Assembly (NCBI GenBank): GCA_944384405.1
Contig: CALWTH010000056.1
Coordinates: 1-51,698 of the forward strand
Origin: an uncultured Clostridia bacterium
GTDB lineage: Bacteria; Bacillota; Clostridia; Christensenellales; UBA1242
Direction: 5' to 3'
Length of the DNA stretch: 51,698 nucleotides
Positions 1 to 8,573 of this stretch are shown here, piece by piece; positions within the stretch are counted from its first letter, which is position 1; every line of letters begins with the position of its first letter. Under the pieces are notes generated by a model. The model did not search any database, was not told where the DNA came from, and worked only from the letters and a program-made list of their open reading frames with translations. The translations under genes and the position numbers were made by a program.

Positions 1-13
1 TGAGTAAAAAACG

Positions 14-128
14 CAAAAAAAGACCCGAGAGCAAGGCTCGACGGGTACTTCCACGCACGAGCGTACTTTGTACGTGACTGTGTGGAAGTTGCCCGGCAGT
101 AAACACAGCTATCGGGATCTTTTTTTGT
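14..128 (-). repeat. Nested-stem structured repeat, copy 1 (intact)
   Basis: Read on the minus strand, this element starts a few bases after the glnS stop codon. Parts in order: an outer stem CCCGA/TCGGG extended by AGA/TCT and A/T runs; TGTTTACTGC (105-96); a long stem built on ACTTCCAC/GTGGAAGT; CAGTCA (80-75); a small hairpin CGTAC-AAA-GTACG (74-62); CTCGTG (61-56); the stem return; GAGCCTTG; the outer stem return; and a T run. The single-stranded joints match copies at 7343 and 36642, whereas the paired bases differ yet still pair. Because T runs flank both sides it could also terminate transcription, including that of glnS. No known RNA family was recognised. Confidence 0.7.
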
Positions 129-134
129 GTTTTT

Positions 135-1793
135 TTATTTGCGTTTTTTGGTATCCTTTAATGTTATCGTCCTATTAAAAACAAGATTATTTTCTGTTGT
201 GTCTTTGTCGAGGCAGAAATATCCGTTTCTTATGAATTGATATCTCTCGTCCATTGTGTATGCCACGCCATCTTCAACATAGCAGTCTTTGAGTATTGTG
301 AGTGAGTTTGGATTGATTTTGAAATTGTCTGTTGCGTGCTCGTGACCTTCAACTTCATCTTGACTTTCTTCGTCAACAAGGTTTTCAAAAAGTCTAACTT
401 CAACTTTTTTTGCATGATTTGGATTTATCCAATGAATTGTTCCTTTGACTTTGACGGTGCAGTCACTTCCACTCTTTGTGCCTTCCAAATAGTTTGCATA
501 AACTGTTGTGACATTACCTTCGCTGTCCTCATCAAAGCCTGTACATTCAACAATGTATGCGCCTTTGAGTCTAACTTTTGCACCGACATAAAGTCTATAA
601 AATTTTGGATCTGGGACTTTTATAAAATCTTCTCTTTCAATAAGACATTGTCTACCAAAATAGTATTTTCTATGTGTTGTTGTTTCATTTTGTGGATAGT
701 CTTCAAGGTCAACTTCTTCTTCTTTGCCTTCTGGCCAGTTGTTTATTATGAGTTTTATTGGGTGCAAAACTGCCATAACTCTTTTTGAAACTTTGTTTAA
801 GTCATCACGAATAAAGTGATTCAAAAATTCTGGGTCAATTAAAGAGTTGCTTTTTGAAATGCCTGCAGCCAAAACAAAAGTCTTTAAACTTTCAGGAAGT
901 ACGCCTCTGCGTCTAAGTCCACGAAGGCTATAAAGTCTTGGATCATCAAAGCCCGAAACAAGTTTGTCTTGAACAAGTTTTTTGATAAAACGCTTGCCAA
1001 GAATTGCGCCCTTAATGTAAAGGTTTGCATATTCAACTTGACGAGAGTGATTTTTTAGTCCGCTGTTTTCAACCACCCAATCATATAGTGGTCTATGGTC
1101 TTCAAATTCTGGTCCACATATTGAGTGTGAAACTCCTTCATAGCAGTCGTCAAGTGGGTGTGAAAAGTCGTACGTTGGATATATATTCCACTGTCTGCCA
1201 ATACGTTGGTGATTTAGATACTGAATACGATAAATCACTGGGTCACGCATGTTCATATTTGGACTTGACATATCTATCTTTGCTCTAAGGCATCTTGAAC
1301 CCATTTCAAACTCACCGTTTTTCATACGTTCGAAAAGGTCAAGATTTTCTTCAACACTTCTATCACGATAAGGACTATTTTTGCCCGGTTCTGTCAATGT
1401 TCCACGGTATTTTGTAAGTTCTTCAGGACTAAGGTCGCAAACATATGCCTTGCCTTCTTTAATGAGTTTGAGTGCAACTTCATAATTCATTTGAAAATAC
1501 TCAGTTGCATAGTGAATTTCGTGCCAATCATAGCCAAGCCAATGCACATCATCTTGGATTGCGTCCACAAACTCCTGACTTTCTTTTTGTGGGTTAGTGT
1601 CGTCATATCTAAGATTACAAACTCCGCCATATTTTTTTGCTAGTCCATAGTTTAGCACAATGTTTCTGACGTGTCCTATGTGAAGATATCCACTTGGCTC
1701 TGGTGGATGACGCGTTTGAACATGGTCAAATCTGCCTTCTTTTAAATCTTTATTGATTATTTCTTCAATAAAATTTGTTGCCTCGATTTCCAT
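135..1793 (-). CDS. glnS: Glutaminyl-tRNA synthetase
   Basis: Charges tRNA-Gln with glutamine in the cytosol. The 552 residues match the length of the E. coli enzyme. The class I HIGH signature is at residues 38-41 within PEPSGYLHIGH. The family-typical stretches DPVIYRI, YPTYDFSHPLDD, ICGPEFEDHRPLYDW and GLRRRG follow in the expected order, and the C-terminal half is the beta-barrel anticodon-binding region. The place of the second class I signature (MSKR in E. coli) reads ILGKR at 264-268, so the serine is replaced by glycine while the lysine is kept. A GlnRS means this organism need not rely only on the GatCAB route for Gln-tRNA. It stands alone, followed directly by a structured repeat that probably ends the transcript. 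Confidence 0.95.
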   Translation of the reverse strand: MEIEATNFIEEIINKDLKEGRFDHVQTRHPPEPSGYLHIGHVRNIVLNYGLAKKYGGVCNLRYDDTNPQKESQEFVDAIQDDVHWLGYDWHEIHYATEYFQMNYEVALKLIKEGKAYVCDLSPEELTKYRGTLTEPGKNSPYRDRSVEENLDLFERMKNGEFEMGSRCLRAKIDMSSPNMNMRDPVIYRIQYLNHQRIGRQWNIYPTYDFSHPLDDCYEGVSHSICGPEFEDHRPLYDWVVENSGLKNHSRQVEYANLYIKGAILGKRFIKKLVQDKLVSGFDDPRLYSLRGLRRRGVLPESLKTFVLAAGISKSNSLIDPEFLNHFIRDDLNKVSKRVMAVLHPIKLIINNWPEGKEEEVDLEDYPQNETTTHRKYYFGRQCLIEREDFIKVPDPKFYRLYVGAKVRLKGAYIVECTGFDEDSEGNVTTVYANYLEGTKSGSDCTVKVKGTIHWINPNHAKKVEVRLFENLVDEESQDEVEGHEHATDNFKINPNSLTILKDCYVEDGVAYTMDERYQFIRNGYFCLDKDTTENNLVFNRTITLKDTKKRK

Positions 1794-1905
1794 TTTTTCT
1801 CCTTAAATTTTTATATGTAAAGTGTAAACATATTTTTAAAAAAAATCAACCTTTATTTAAAAGATTGACTTTTGTTTTATAATTTTATTTTTTATAAAGT
1901 GCCCT

Positions 1906-2280
1906 TTAATTAAATTCAGCAACACGGAAGCCTCGTTTGACTTTTTCTTCTTCAATTTTGTCAGCGAGCATATTTCTTACTTCTGTTGGATTTTTTACAT
2001 GACGAATGACAAGTGTTGGAGTGCTTTCATCTTTTGAATACAAAACTATTGTGCCCACACCAAAAATCTTCTCGCCAAGGCTTGAAGTGAGTGAAATATC
2101 ATAAATTCTGTAAAGATTGACTTCTTCTTCACGAGTAAATAAAAGTCCTGTTTTCACAAAAACTTTTGTCCAATCTGGGTCATCAACTAAATAATATCTT
2201 GTAAATGTGATTGGCATACCTAGTATTCTTTTTCTATCATGCCATACAACTTTGCTTGTTTCTCCCCAATTATTTGCCAT
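1906..2280 (-). CDS. Small bacterial PH-domain (YdbT-like) protein
   Basis: A 124-residue soluble protein. The stretch TFTRYYLVDD followed by LFTREEEVNLYRIYDISLTSSLGEKIFGVGTIVLYS is the pattern of bacterial PH (YdbT/bPH_2) domains, in which an R-I-x-D-I step precedes a glycine-rich strand. The usual transmembrane helices of longer members are missing, so this is a free-standing PH-like fold. The function of such single-domain forms is not known; membrane or protein binding is inference from the fold. The start is chosen at the ATG preceded by AGGTAGGA. It is separated by about 110 bases from glnS and transcribed in the same direction. Confidence 0.6.
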   Translation of the reverse strand: MANNWGETSKVVWHDRKRILGMPITFTRYYLVDDPDWTKVFVKTGLLFTREEEVNLYRIYDISLTSSLGEKIFGVGTIVLYSKDESTPTLVIRHVKNPTEVRNMLADKIEEEKVKRGFRVAEFN

Positions 2281-2412
2281 ATTGTCCTACCTTTTTTAAA
2301 TATGTTACACCAAATGCATAAAAATGTCTAGTATTTTATTTATTTGGTTTTACTCATGACAAAAAATGTGTTATATTTACTATATTAGAGCAAAATATAA
2401 TCAGGAGAGATT

Positions 2413-3330
2413 ATGAGAAGAAAAGTTGTCCTTAGTGGTGGACTGATACTCACTCTTATGTATAGTTTGATGTTTTTGGCATCTCTTTTTTTACTTGTTT
2501 TTTCGCTTATTTATTTTTTTGTCCCAAGTGATGTACAAATTGTTGGGGATATTTTAACACCAATTATTTCACCTTTTTTGGCATATGGTAAAAGTTCACT
2601 TTTAATTATTGTTGCCGCCATAACAATAGTTGTTTTGTTTTCACTAGTTTGTTCATCAAGATTTATTAAATATAGCAATTTAAAAACAAGCAAATTTTCA
2701 AAAAAACGTGGGCTTTACATCTTTTATCTTATTTGGTTTGTTTTAATCACTGTGACATGTGCCTACTTTTTGATAACAAATATTGTTAATTACCACTTTA
2801 CAGACAATCTTATCATAAACATAATCTTAATTGTTACACTTAGTCTTAATACAATTAGTTTAACTATATTGATTTTTGATATTCCAAAACGCATAGAACA
2901 AGATGAACCTTCTCAAGATGAAGCACCACAAAACGATGGCTTTATCACTGAGATTACGCAAGATGAAAATGTTAATACTAACGCAAATGAACAGTTGCAA
3001 CAACAAAAGCAAGATGTGAACTGGAATGACTACGTCTATGACGATGATGAAACTGAAGTTGTCAATACAATACCTGTGCAAAAAAGGCCACCAATTTACA
3101 CTGCAGGTCTTGACGGCGAAGATGATGAAGAAACGCCTGAAAACTCCACACAAACGAAATCTGAAAGTGGAAATAAAAAGTATAGGCCACTACCAGAGAG
3201 CAATGTAACAAAGCAAGTTATAAGTGGAATATCAAAACTTGATGCAATGCGAAAGTCTGGCAAAATATCTTCCACACAATACACAAAATTAAGAAACAAA
3301 CTTATCAAAAAACTCACAAAAAATATTTAG
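2413..3330 (+). CDS. Membrane protein with acidic linker and SHOCT-like tail
   Basis: Unrecognised 305-residue protein. Four hydrophobic segments occupy about residues 13-38, 55-77, 99-124 and 133-156. A long acidic, glutamine- and aspartate-rich linker follows (about 165-260). The last 35 residues (SKLDAMRKSGKISSTQYTKL) resemble a SHOCT-type short helical domain, in which a helix, a K-x-G-x-I-S/T turn and a second helix are typical. The start is supported by CAGGAGAG six bases upstream. It converges on glnN with a four-base overlap of the two stop codons, leaving no room for a terminator between them. No function is proposed. Confidence 0.6.
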   Translation: MRRKVVLSGGLILTLMYSLMFLASLFLLVFSLIYFFVPSDVQIVGDILTPIISPFLAYGKSSLLIIVAAITIVVLFSLVCSSRFIKYSNLKTSKFSKKRGLYIFYLIWFVLITVTCAYFLITNIVNYHFTDNLIINIILIVTLSLNTISLTILIFDIPKRIEQDEPSQDEAPQNDGFITEITQDENVNTNANEQLQQQKQDVNWNDYVYDDDETEVVNTIPVQKRPPIYTAGLDGEDDEETPENSTQTKSESGNKKYRPLPESNVTKQVISGISKLDAMRKSGKISSTQYTKLRNKLIKKLTKNI

Positions 3331-5381
3331 TCAAACAAAATGTCGTCGTATGTTGGGAATGGTTTAAACTGGCTTGGTATACTATGCTCAACTTCGTCAT
3401 ATATCTGTCTTGTTTCGCTAAACAGTGGCAAAAGTTGGGCTTTGCAATAATTAGCCTTTTCAGTTATATCCGTCAAAGTAATTGCAGAATTTGTAATGTT
3501 CTGCAATTTTTTTGAATCTTCAACTAGACTAACTATTCTTTCATTCAAGTCTTTTGCTCTATCTTTTAAATAATCAATGTCAAGATGTGCTTTTTCGCAA
3601 TTTTTTAATAGACTTTGCGTGAAGTCTAAATATTTTTCAAGAGATGGGACAATTTGCTTATTTATTATGTTATTCATAACAATACTTTCTGTTATTATAC
3701 TCTCGCAATACGTCCTTAAATAAGAAAGATATCTAACTTTTATCTCTCTTTTTGAAAGCACATTATTTCTTTCAAAAAGTTCAATATTTTTTTCGTCTAG
3801 AAGTGACATATATGCTTCGACACTGTCTTTGATATCAACAAGTTTACGTTCACTTGCAATTTTTGACCACTGTTTATCATAACTATTGCCATTGAACACA
3901 ATTCTTTTATGCACTTCATAGTTTTGTTTTACTATTTCTTTAACCGACTTACCACTTTCAAGTTCTTTTGTGACTTGCACAAGTTCATCAGCCAAGATGG
4001 TGGAAAGTACGCAGTTTGCTAATGCAGGGCTTTGACTTGCTCCAAGCATACGAAATTCAAACTTGTTGCCGGTAAATGCAAAAGGACTTGTGCGATTACG
4101 ATCACAGTTGTCTTTGACAAGCGGTGCAAGGTATGAAGTCTTTAAATCCATCGCACTGACATTTTTTGATTTTGGTTTTTGCGAAGTTATATATGAATTT
4201 ATCATATTCTCTATATCTTCACCAATATAAACAGATATAACCGATGGTGGTGCTTCGTTGCCACCAAGACGCTGGTCATTTCCTGCTCCTGCAGTAGTTA
4301 GTCTTAAAAGGTCATAGTGTTTATCTATTGCAGAAAGTATAGAAACAAAAAACAACATAAAAGTGTCTTCGTCAAACTGCCCAACATCAAGAATATTTTT
4401 GCCGTCATCTGTCGATATTGACCAGTTGTTATGTTTTCCACTTCCGTTGACCCCACTAAATGGCTTTTCATGAAAAAGTGCCACTTTGCCGTGTCTTTTT
4501 GCAACCTCAGTGAGTGCGTCCATTGTAAGCATATTTTGGTCACATGCCACTGTGGTTGAAAAATATCTTTGCACCACTTCATGCTGTGCTGGAGCAACTT
4601 CATTGTGCTGAACTTTTGCAATAACGCCCATTTTTAGTAAGTTTTCATATGTTTCATGCATAAAAAGTCTAAGATTTTCATCTATTTTATCAAAATAATG
4701 GTGATATGTTTCCTGAGATATACTTGGACTGCTTCCAAAAAGTGTTCTTCCCGTCAAAATCAAATCTTTTCTTTTGTCATAAAGTTCTTTACTTATTAAA
4801 AAGTATTCTTGTTCAATACCAAGATCGGTATGCACACTTTTTACATCTGTGTAGCCAAGTTTGTTCAAAAGTTTTGATGCAACATCACTTAGTCTTTCAT
4901 TGGCACGAAGAAGTGGCATCTTTTCGTCAAGCGATACACCATTATAGCCGATAAATGCAGTTGGAATGTAAAGTACTTTGACTTTTCCTTCTTGTTTGAT
5001 AAATACCGGACTTGTCATATCCCAAACAGTGTAGCCTCGTGCTTCAAAAGTCACACGCTCACCCTCACTTGGAAAACTTGAAGCATCTGTTTCCCCTTTC
5101 ATCAAACTTGAACCACAAAAACTTGAAATAAGTTTGTTGTCTTTAATATCCACAAAAGCAACCTGCTTTTCTGCCGACTTTGACGTGAGTGGGAAAAACC
5201 AATGGGTGTAGTGTGTTGCGCCATTTTTCTTTGCCCATGAAACAATTGCCTTTGCAATTTTTTCAGCAAGTGATATGGAAAGTGGCTTATGTTCTTTTTT
5301 TAAATCTAAGTAATTTTTATAATCACTGCCCTTCATATATTTTCTCAACTTCTCATCAGTTAAAACATATTCAAATGCCAT
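3327..5381 (-). CDS. glnN: Glutamine synthetase type III
   Basis: Makes glutamine from glutamate, ammonia and ATP. The 684 residues and the motif set are those of GSIII rather than the roughly 450-residue GSI. The N-terminal part has THWFFPLTSKSAEKQ and GSSLMKGETDASSFPSGG-like text (here SFPSEGERVTFEARGYTVWD), which are hallmark GSIII stretches. The catalytic half shows EQEYFLI, HNEVAPAQHEV, GVNGSGKHNNWS and GNEAPPSVIS, with the conserved glutamates and histidines for metal and ATP. The start ATG follows AAGGAAAAAAGT. It is divergent from deoA with about 100 bases between them. No GlnR or glnA-type riboswitch was found upstream. Confidence 0.96.
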   Translation of the reverse strand: MAFEYVLTDEKLRKYMKGSDYKNYLDLKKEHKPLSISLAEKIAKAIVSWAKKNGATHYTHWFFPLTSKSAEKQVAFVDIKDNKLISSFCGSSLMKGETDASSFPSEGERVTFEARGYTVWDMTSPVFIKQEGKVKVLYIPTAFIGYNGVSLDEKMPLLRANERLSDVASKLLNKLGYTDVKSVHTDLGIEQEYFLISKELYDKRKDLILTGRTLFGSSPSISQETYHHYFDKIDENLRLFMHETYENLLKMGVIAKVQHNEVAPAQHEVVQRYFSTTVACDQNMLTMDALTEVAKRHGKVALFHEKPFSGVNGSGKHNNWSISTDDGKNILDVGQFDEDTFMLFFVSILSAIDKHYDLLRLTTAGAGNDQRLGGNEAPPSVISVYIGEDIENMINSYITSQKPKSKNVSAMDLKTSYLAPLVKDNCDRNRTSPFAFTGNKFEFRMLGASQSPALANCVLSTILADELVQVTKELESGKSVKEIVKQNYEVHKRIVFNGNSYDKQWSKIASERKLVDIKDSVEAYMSLLDEKNIELFERNNVLSKREIKVRYLSYLRTYCESIITESIVMNNIINKQIVPSLEKYLDFTQSLLKNCEKAHLDIDYLKDRAKDLNERIVSLVEDSKKLQNITNSAITLTDITEKANYCKAQLLPLFSETRQIYDEVEHSIPSQFKPFPTYDDILFD

Positions 5382-5448
5382 ACTTTTTTCCTTTATAATA
5401 TTTTATATATATCATTATAACGAAATTTGTGCAAACAACTTTGTTTAG

Positions 5449-5483
5449 TTGACAAAATTATTTAAACAACATAACATTTTTTT
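5449..5483 (+). promoter_or_regulatory. Predicted leaderless promoter of deoA/pdp
   Basis: TTGACA (5449-5454), 17-base spacer, TAACAT (5472-5477), then six T residues and the ATG at 5484. The expected transcription start falls on the A of the ATG. No Shine-Dalgarno sequence is present. Confidence 0.7.
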
Positions 5484-6710
5484 ATGGAAATAAAAAATTT
5501 AGTTCAAAAAATTGAAAAACATATTGACTTTACATATGACGAGATAAACTCAGTCATAAAAAAATATACTATTGGCGAGTATTCTGACCAGGATTTTTTG
5601 CCAATAGTTGAAGCAATTTATAAAAACAACATAAGCGACAAATGTCTTTATTATCTAACAAAATCAATGAAAAACAGCGGAGTCGTGCTTGACCAAAGTT
5701 CGCTTGGCAAAACTGTCGACAAACACTCAACAGGCGGAGTAAGCGACACGACGACAATCGCCATAGTACCAATTCTTGCCTGCCTTAACACAAAGATGCT
5801 AAAACTCAGCGGGCGAAGTTTGGGCTTTACGGGTGGAACGTGCGACAAACTTGAGTGTTTTGAAGGCTACAAAACTGATATACCACTACAAAAAGCGTTT
5901 GAGCTTGTCAAAGAAAATGGTGGGTGCATGATGACATCAACTGCAGACATCGCCCCTGCCGACAAAAAAATTTATGCTCTTAGAGATAAGACAAATCTTG
6001 TTGACAACATCTCTCTAATTGCATCATCTGTCATGAGCAAAAAACTTGCAACTGGCGCAAACATCATTGTGCTTGATGTTAAATACGGCGACGGCGCTTT
6101 TATGCCTGACAAAAAAAGTGCGAAAACACTTGGCAAAAAGATGATTATGCTTGCAAAAAAAGACAATAAAAAGGCAAAAGTTGTGTATGGCGATATGTCA
6201 CAACCACTGGGCTATAATGTTGGCACTAAACTTGAATGTATGGAAGTTATTAAAATTCTTGACCATTATGACAAACATAACCCACTACTTAAAGCCTGCA
6301 TAAAACTTGCAGCCGTTTGTCATGCACTTGATAAACATTTACCTTATTTAATAGCAAAGGCAAAAGTTATTAAAGTCATCAAAAATAAAAGTGCCCTTGA
6401 AAAATTAAAGAAAATGGTCAGTTGTCAAGGCGGAAAACTTGATTTGTTTGAAAAAGATTATGACGTGCCTTGTCTCGTGAAACTGGCACAAAATGATTGC
6501 ACATTAAAGGCTTTTAAAACAAAAAAACTTGGCGAAATTGTCAACAACCTTAACCATAAATATAAATCAAATGAATACGGAGTTATCACCTATCACAAAA
6601 TTGGTGACAAAATAAAAAAAGGCGAAAAACTTTTTTCGCTTTATGCACCTAGTAACGAAGCTAAAGATATTTCAAGACAAATTTTTGACTGCTTTATTTT
6701 TCACTCATAA
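5484..6710 (+). CDS. deoA: Pyrimidine-nucleoside / thymidine phosphorylase
   Basis: Phosphorolysis of thymidine or uridine to the base and (deoxy)ribose-1-phosphate, a salvage step that fits cdd at 10273 and tmk at 16603. The 408 residues are slightly shorter than the usual 430-440. Family signatures are [12 protein letters not shown] near residue 81 (phosphate binding), [16 protein letters not shown] near 110, and a C-terminal [14 protein letters not shown] segment matching the pyrimidine-specific barrel domain. Substrate range (pdp versus deoA) cannot be decided by eye. Translation probably starts on a leaderless mRNA. The 3' end overlaps that of the convergent mazF by ten bases. Confidence 0.9.
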   Translation: MEIKNLVQKIEKHIDFTYDEINSVIKKYTIGEYSDQDFLPIVEAIYKNNISDKCLYYLTKSMKNSGVVLDQSSLGKTVDKHSTGGVSDTTTIAIVPILACLNTKMLKLSGRSLGFTGGTCDKLECFEGYKTDIPLQKAFELVKENGGCMMTSTADIAPADKKIYALRDKTNLVDNISLIASSVMSKKLATGANIIVLDVKYGDGAFMPDKKSAKTLGKKMIMLAKKDNKKAKVVYGDMSQPLGYNVGTKLECMEVIKILDHYDKHNPLLKACIKLAAVCHALDKHLPYLIAKAKVIKVIKNKSALEKLKKMVSCQGGKLDLFEKDYDVPCLVKLAQNDCTLKAFKTKKLGEIVNNLNHKYKSNEYGVITYHKIGDKIKKGEKLFSLYAPSNEAKDISRQIFDCFIFHS

Positions 6711-7060
6711 AATCCAAGGGACACCAAAATTGCCTTATCAACTTCTTTCATCTTTACCATGTCTACTTTGCAAACTTTGTCTGATAATCTTCGTTTGTCT
6801 ACTGTCCTTATCTGTTCGAGCAGTATTACGCTATCTTTTGGTAAATTATATTTATTTGAAGGAAGTTCAATATGCGTTGGTAGTTTTGCTTTTTGAAGTT
6901 GACTTGTTATTGCCGCCACAATCACTGTAGGTGAATATTTATTGCCAACATTGTTTTGAATGACAAGAACAGGCCTTTGTCCGCCTTGCTCACTTCCAAC
7001 AACAGGGCTTAGGTCTGCATAATATATATCGCCTCTAGTTATTTGTGGTCTTTCTTGCAC
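6701..7060 (-). CDS. mazF: MazF/PemK-family endoribonuclease toxin
   Basis: A 119-residue MazF (NdoA type), an mRNA interferase that cuts at short single-stranded sites. The N-terminal text [29 protein letters not shown] is the classic beta-barrel start of the family, followed by [10 protein letters not shown] and a C-terminal [13 protein letters not shown] holding the conserved arginines. The start is a GTG codon eight bases after AAGGA. It overlaps the upstream small gene by 22 bases, the translational coupling usual for an antitoxin-toxin pair. The partner, however, does not look like a ribbon-helix-helix MazE. Confidence 0.93.
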   Translation of the reverse strand: MQERPQITRGDIYYADLSPVVGSEQGGQRPVLVIQNNVGNKYSPTVIVAAITSQLQKAKLPTHIELPSNKYNLPKDSVILLEQIRTVDKRRLSDKVCKVDMVKMKEVDKAILVSLGFYE

Positions 7061-7278
7061 GATATTATCCTTTCATATCCCAAATAGTCTAAAAGGTCGG
7101 CACTTTCAAACTCGCTGTCAAGGTCAAGTTTTGAAAATAGCATACCCTTCACTTTCATACTATGCACAAGGTCATCATTTTGACTTAATGTAAATGAAAA
7201 ATCCTTGCCATTTTTCTTTTCAAAATCATGTACGTTTTTTTGTAACTCTGATTTTATTTTTTCGTAATTTATTTCCAT
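7039..7278 (-). CDS. Possible antitoxin upstream of MazF (unrecognised)
   Basis: A 79-residue charged protein in the antitoxin position, coupled to mazF by a 22-base overlap. It is lysine/glutamate-rich at the N terminus, then has [21 protein letters not shown] and an acidic [12 protein letters not shown] tail. No ribbon-helix-helix or AbrB-like motif is apparent. The start at 7278 is preferred because GGAG lies eight bases upstream. An in-frame ATG at 7293 would add five residues; those 15 bases are a near-exact tandem copy of the following 15, giving [10 protein letters not shown]. An antitoxin role is inferred from position only. Confidence 0.6.
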   Translation of the reverse strand: MEINYEKIKSELQKNVHDFEKKNGKDFSFTLSQNDDLVHSMKVKGMLFSKLDLDSEFESADLLDYLGYERIISCKKDHK

Positions 7279-7342
7279 ATAATTTATCTCCATAAAATAA
7301 ACTTCTAAACATATGTTGCGAAAAATAAAAAATAATATTCTT

Positions 7343-7491
7343 CAGACTGCCGAAAAACTTCGTGACCGAAAAAATTAAAATTTTTTCTTGCTTTGTTTAC
7401 TGCGAAACGCCCCAAAACAGTCATTTAGGTAACTAAACTCCTGCTTTGGGGCGTTTTGCGAGCCTCGCCTCACTTGTTTCTCGGCAGTCTG
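7343..7491 (+). repeat. Nested-stem structured repeat, copy 2 (intact)
   Basis: Outer stem CAGACTGCCGA (7343-7353) pairs perfectly with TCGGCAGTCTG (7481-7491). Inside it come a small A/T hairpin, TGTTTACTGC (7394-7403), a 15-bp stem (7402-7416 with 7445-7459, one G-T pair), CAGTCA (7418-7423), hairpin TTTAG-GTAA-CTAAA with a GNRA-type loop (7424-7437), CTCCTG (7438-7443) and GAGCCTCG (7460-7467). It lies opposite in strand to both neighbouring genes and has only a weak T stretch after it. Joints match copies at 14 and 36642. Confidence 0.75.
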
Positions 7492-7500
7492 ATAATTTAT

Positions 7501-7536
7501 TAAAAATGAGAGCTTTACTACTCTCAATTATATTTT
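7501..7536 (-). terminator. Hairpin terminator between repeat copies 2 and 3
   Basis: TGAGAG (7507-7512) pairs with CTCTCA (7521-7526) over an eight-base loop. On the minus strand it is followed by TTTTTAATAAA, on the plus strand by a looser T-rich stretch. It probably ends the tyrS-yigZ-recX-acpS transcript. Confidence 0.5.
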
Positions 7537-7556
7537 TGTTTTTATTATTTTATTAA

Positions 7557-7638
7557 ACATTCCACGACACACATTTCCTAAACAACTGTGTGGCACGGCT
7601 TGGCAGAAACAAAGTATCACGCCGTTTTTCGGCAGTCT
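7557..7638 (-). repeat. Nested-stem structured repeat, copy 3 (decayed)
   Basis: On the minus strand, immediately after acpS: AGACTGCCGA, a CGTGATACTTTGTTTCTGC segment matching copy 4, a CACACA/TGTGTG stem, and the start of the inner hairpin (TTTAGGAAA). The second half of the inner hairpin, the CTCSTG joint, the GAGCCT joint and the returning outer arm are missing, so this copy is truncated. Its outer arm is the same ten-base sequence as in copy 2. Confidence 0.55.
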
Positions 7639-7639
7639 T

Positions 7640-7972
7640 TTATTCTTCTATAAGACACATCGCAACACACACAGTCCTTGAATGTGATATTGAAATATGA
7701 ATTTTTTTATTTATTTGTTTTTTAATTAAAACATATGGACTATTGTCGATATTATGCAATATTTCTATATCCAAAAAAGACAAATTTTTTGGACAAAAAA
7801 ACGCCTTTTTCACCGCTTCTTTAGCACAAAAATGTCCACAAATTCTTTCGTATTTATTTTTAAATTTATTAAAATATTCTATTTCATTTTTTGTGAATAT
7901 TTTTTTTAATTTTTTTTCGTTATCTGCAAGGTCTTTTATTCTGTCTATTTCTAAGATATCAACTCCAATCAT
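7640..7972 (-). CDS. acpS: Holo-acyl-carrier-protein synthase
   Basis: Transfers 4'-phosphopantetheine from CoA to the acyl carrier protein for fatty-acid synthesis. The protein begins MIGVDILEIDRI, with the conserved Mg-binding aspartate, and has FCAKEAVKKAFF around residue 53, where the catalytic-loop glutamate and lysine sit. A third signature, ISISHSRTVCVAM, ends the protein at about 110 residues, the usual size. The start at 7972 is favoured over 7984 because GGAG lies six bases ahead of it. The gene overlaps recX by 14 bases as last member of a tyrS-yigZ-recX-acpS operon. Confidence 0.92.
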   Translation of the reverse strand: MIGVDILEIDRIKDLADNEKKLKKIFTKNEIEYFNKFKNKYERICGHFCAKEAVKKAFFCPKNLSFLDIEILHNIDNSPYVLIKKQINKKIHISISHSRTVCVAMCLIEE

Positions 7973-8573
7973 CACTATCTCCAAACACTTTATTTACTGC
8001 GTTTTTTGCTTCATCAAAAGTGTAGCCTTTTGACAAAATATATCTATATGTTTTTTGCTTTGTTTTTTCGTCAATAGTTTTATTTTTTATATATTTTTCA
8101 ACAATATTATATAAAGTATCTTCGTCAATTTCATGGTCATTTAAAACACGCGAAATTATGTCTTTTTTTATACCTTTTGCAAATAATTTTTGTTTTAAAT
8201 AATTTTTTCCATATTGTTTTTTTGATGATACATATTGCTTTGCATAATATTCGTCATCAATATATCCATATTTTTTTAAAAATTCAATGGCATCATTTAT
8301 TGCATCATCGTCAATACCTTTTTGTTTTAAATTGTCATAAACTTGTTTTTGAGTTTTTAAACATTTTTCAACAAACTTCAAAGCCATCTCTCTTGACAAA
8401 AGTGCATCACTTTGTTTTTTAATTTGACTAAACTTAGTTTCGTCAATATCTTGTCCAATTTTTAATTTATTTTTGACTATGACTTCCGCCGTCAAAAGAC
8501 AATAAAAATCATCATCAACAAAAATTTTATATACTTCGCTTTTTCCACGCCTTGTCATATCAGTTATTTTCAT
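7959..8573 (-). CDS. recX: RecX-family regulatory protein
   Basis: A 204-residue helical-repeat protein of the RecX family, which binds RecA filaments and limits recombination. After an N-terminal beta region come the characteristic three-helix repeats: ALKFVEKCLKTQKQVYDNLKQKGIDDDAINDAIEFLKKYGYIDDEYYAKQYV, in which the KGI/L and YIDD(E/A)xYA steps are diagnostic, then LKQKLFAKGIKKDIISRVL, and a final SKGYTFDEAKNAV. The start at 8573 follows GGAG by six bases; longer forms would run further into yigZ. It is translationally coupled to both neighbours. recA itself is outside the window. Confidence 0.85.
   Translation of the reverse strand: MKITDMTRRGKSEVYKIFVDDDFYCLLTAEVIVKNKLKIGQDIDETKFSQIKKQSDALLSREMALKFVEKCLKTQKQVYDNLKQKGIDDDAINDAIEFLKKYGYIDDEYYAKQYVSSKKQYGKNYLKQKLFAKGIKKDIISRVLNDHEIDEDTLYNIVEKYIKNKTIDEKTKQKTYRYILSKGYTFDEAKNAVNKVFGDSDDWS

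Noticed and set aside
14..128. ZTP (pfl) riboswitch or other known small RNA downstream of glnS
   Set aside because: Only short fragments such as CGTGACTG look familiar; the conserved ZTP end sequence is missing. The element fits the repeated nested-stem family much better.
336..788. 150-residue plus-strand frame opposite glnS
   Set aside because: Antisense shadow of glnS with composition typical of a reversed coding strand and no ribosome binding site; the same holds for the other long antisense frames opposite clpB, nrdD and dnaN.
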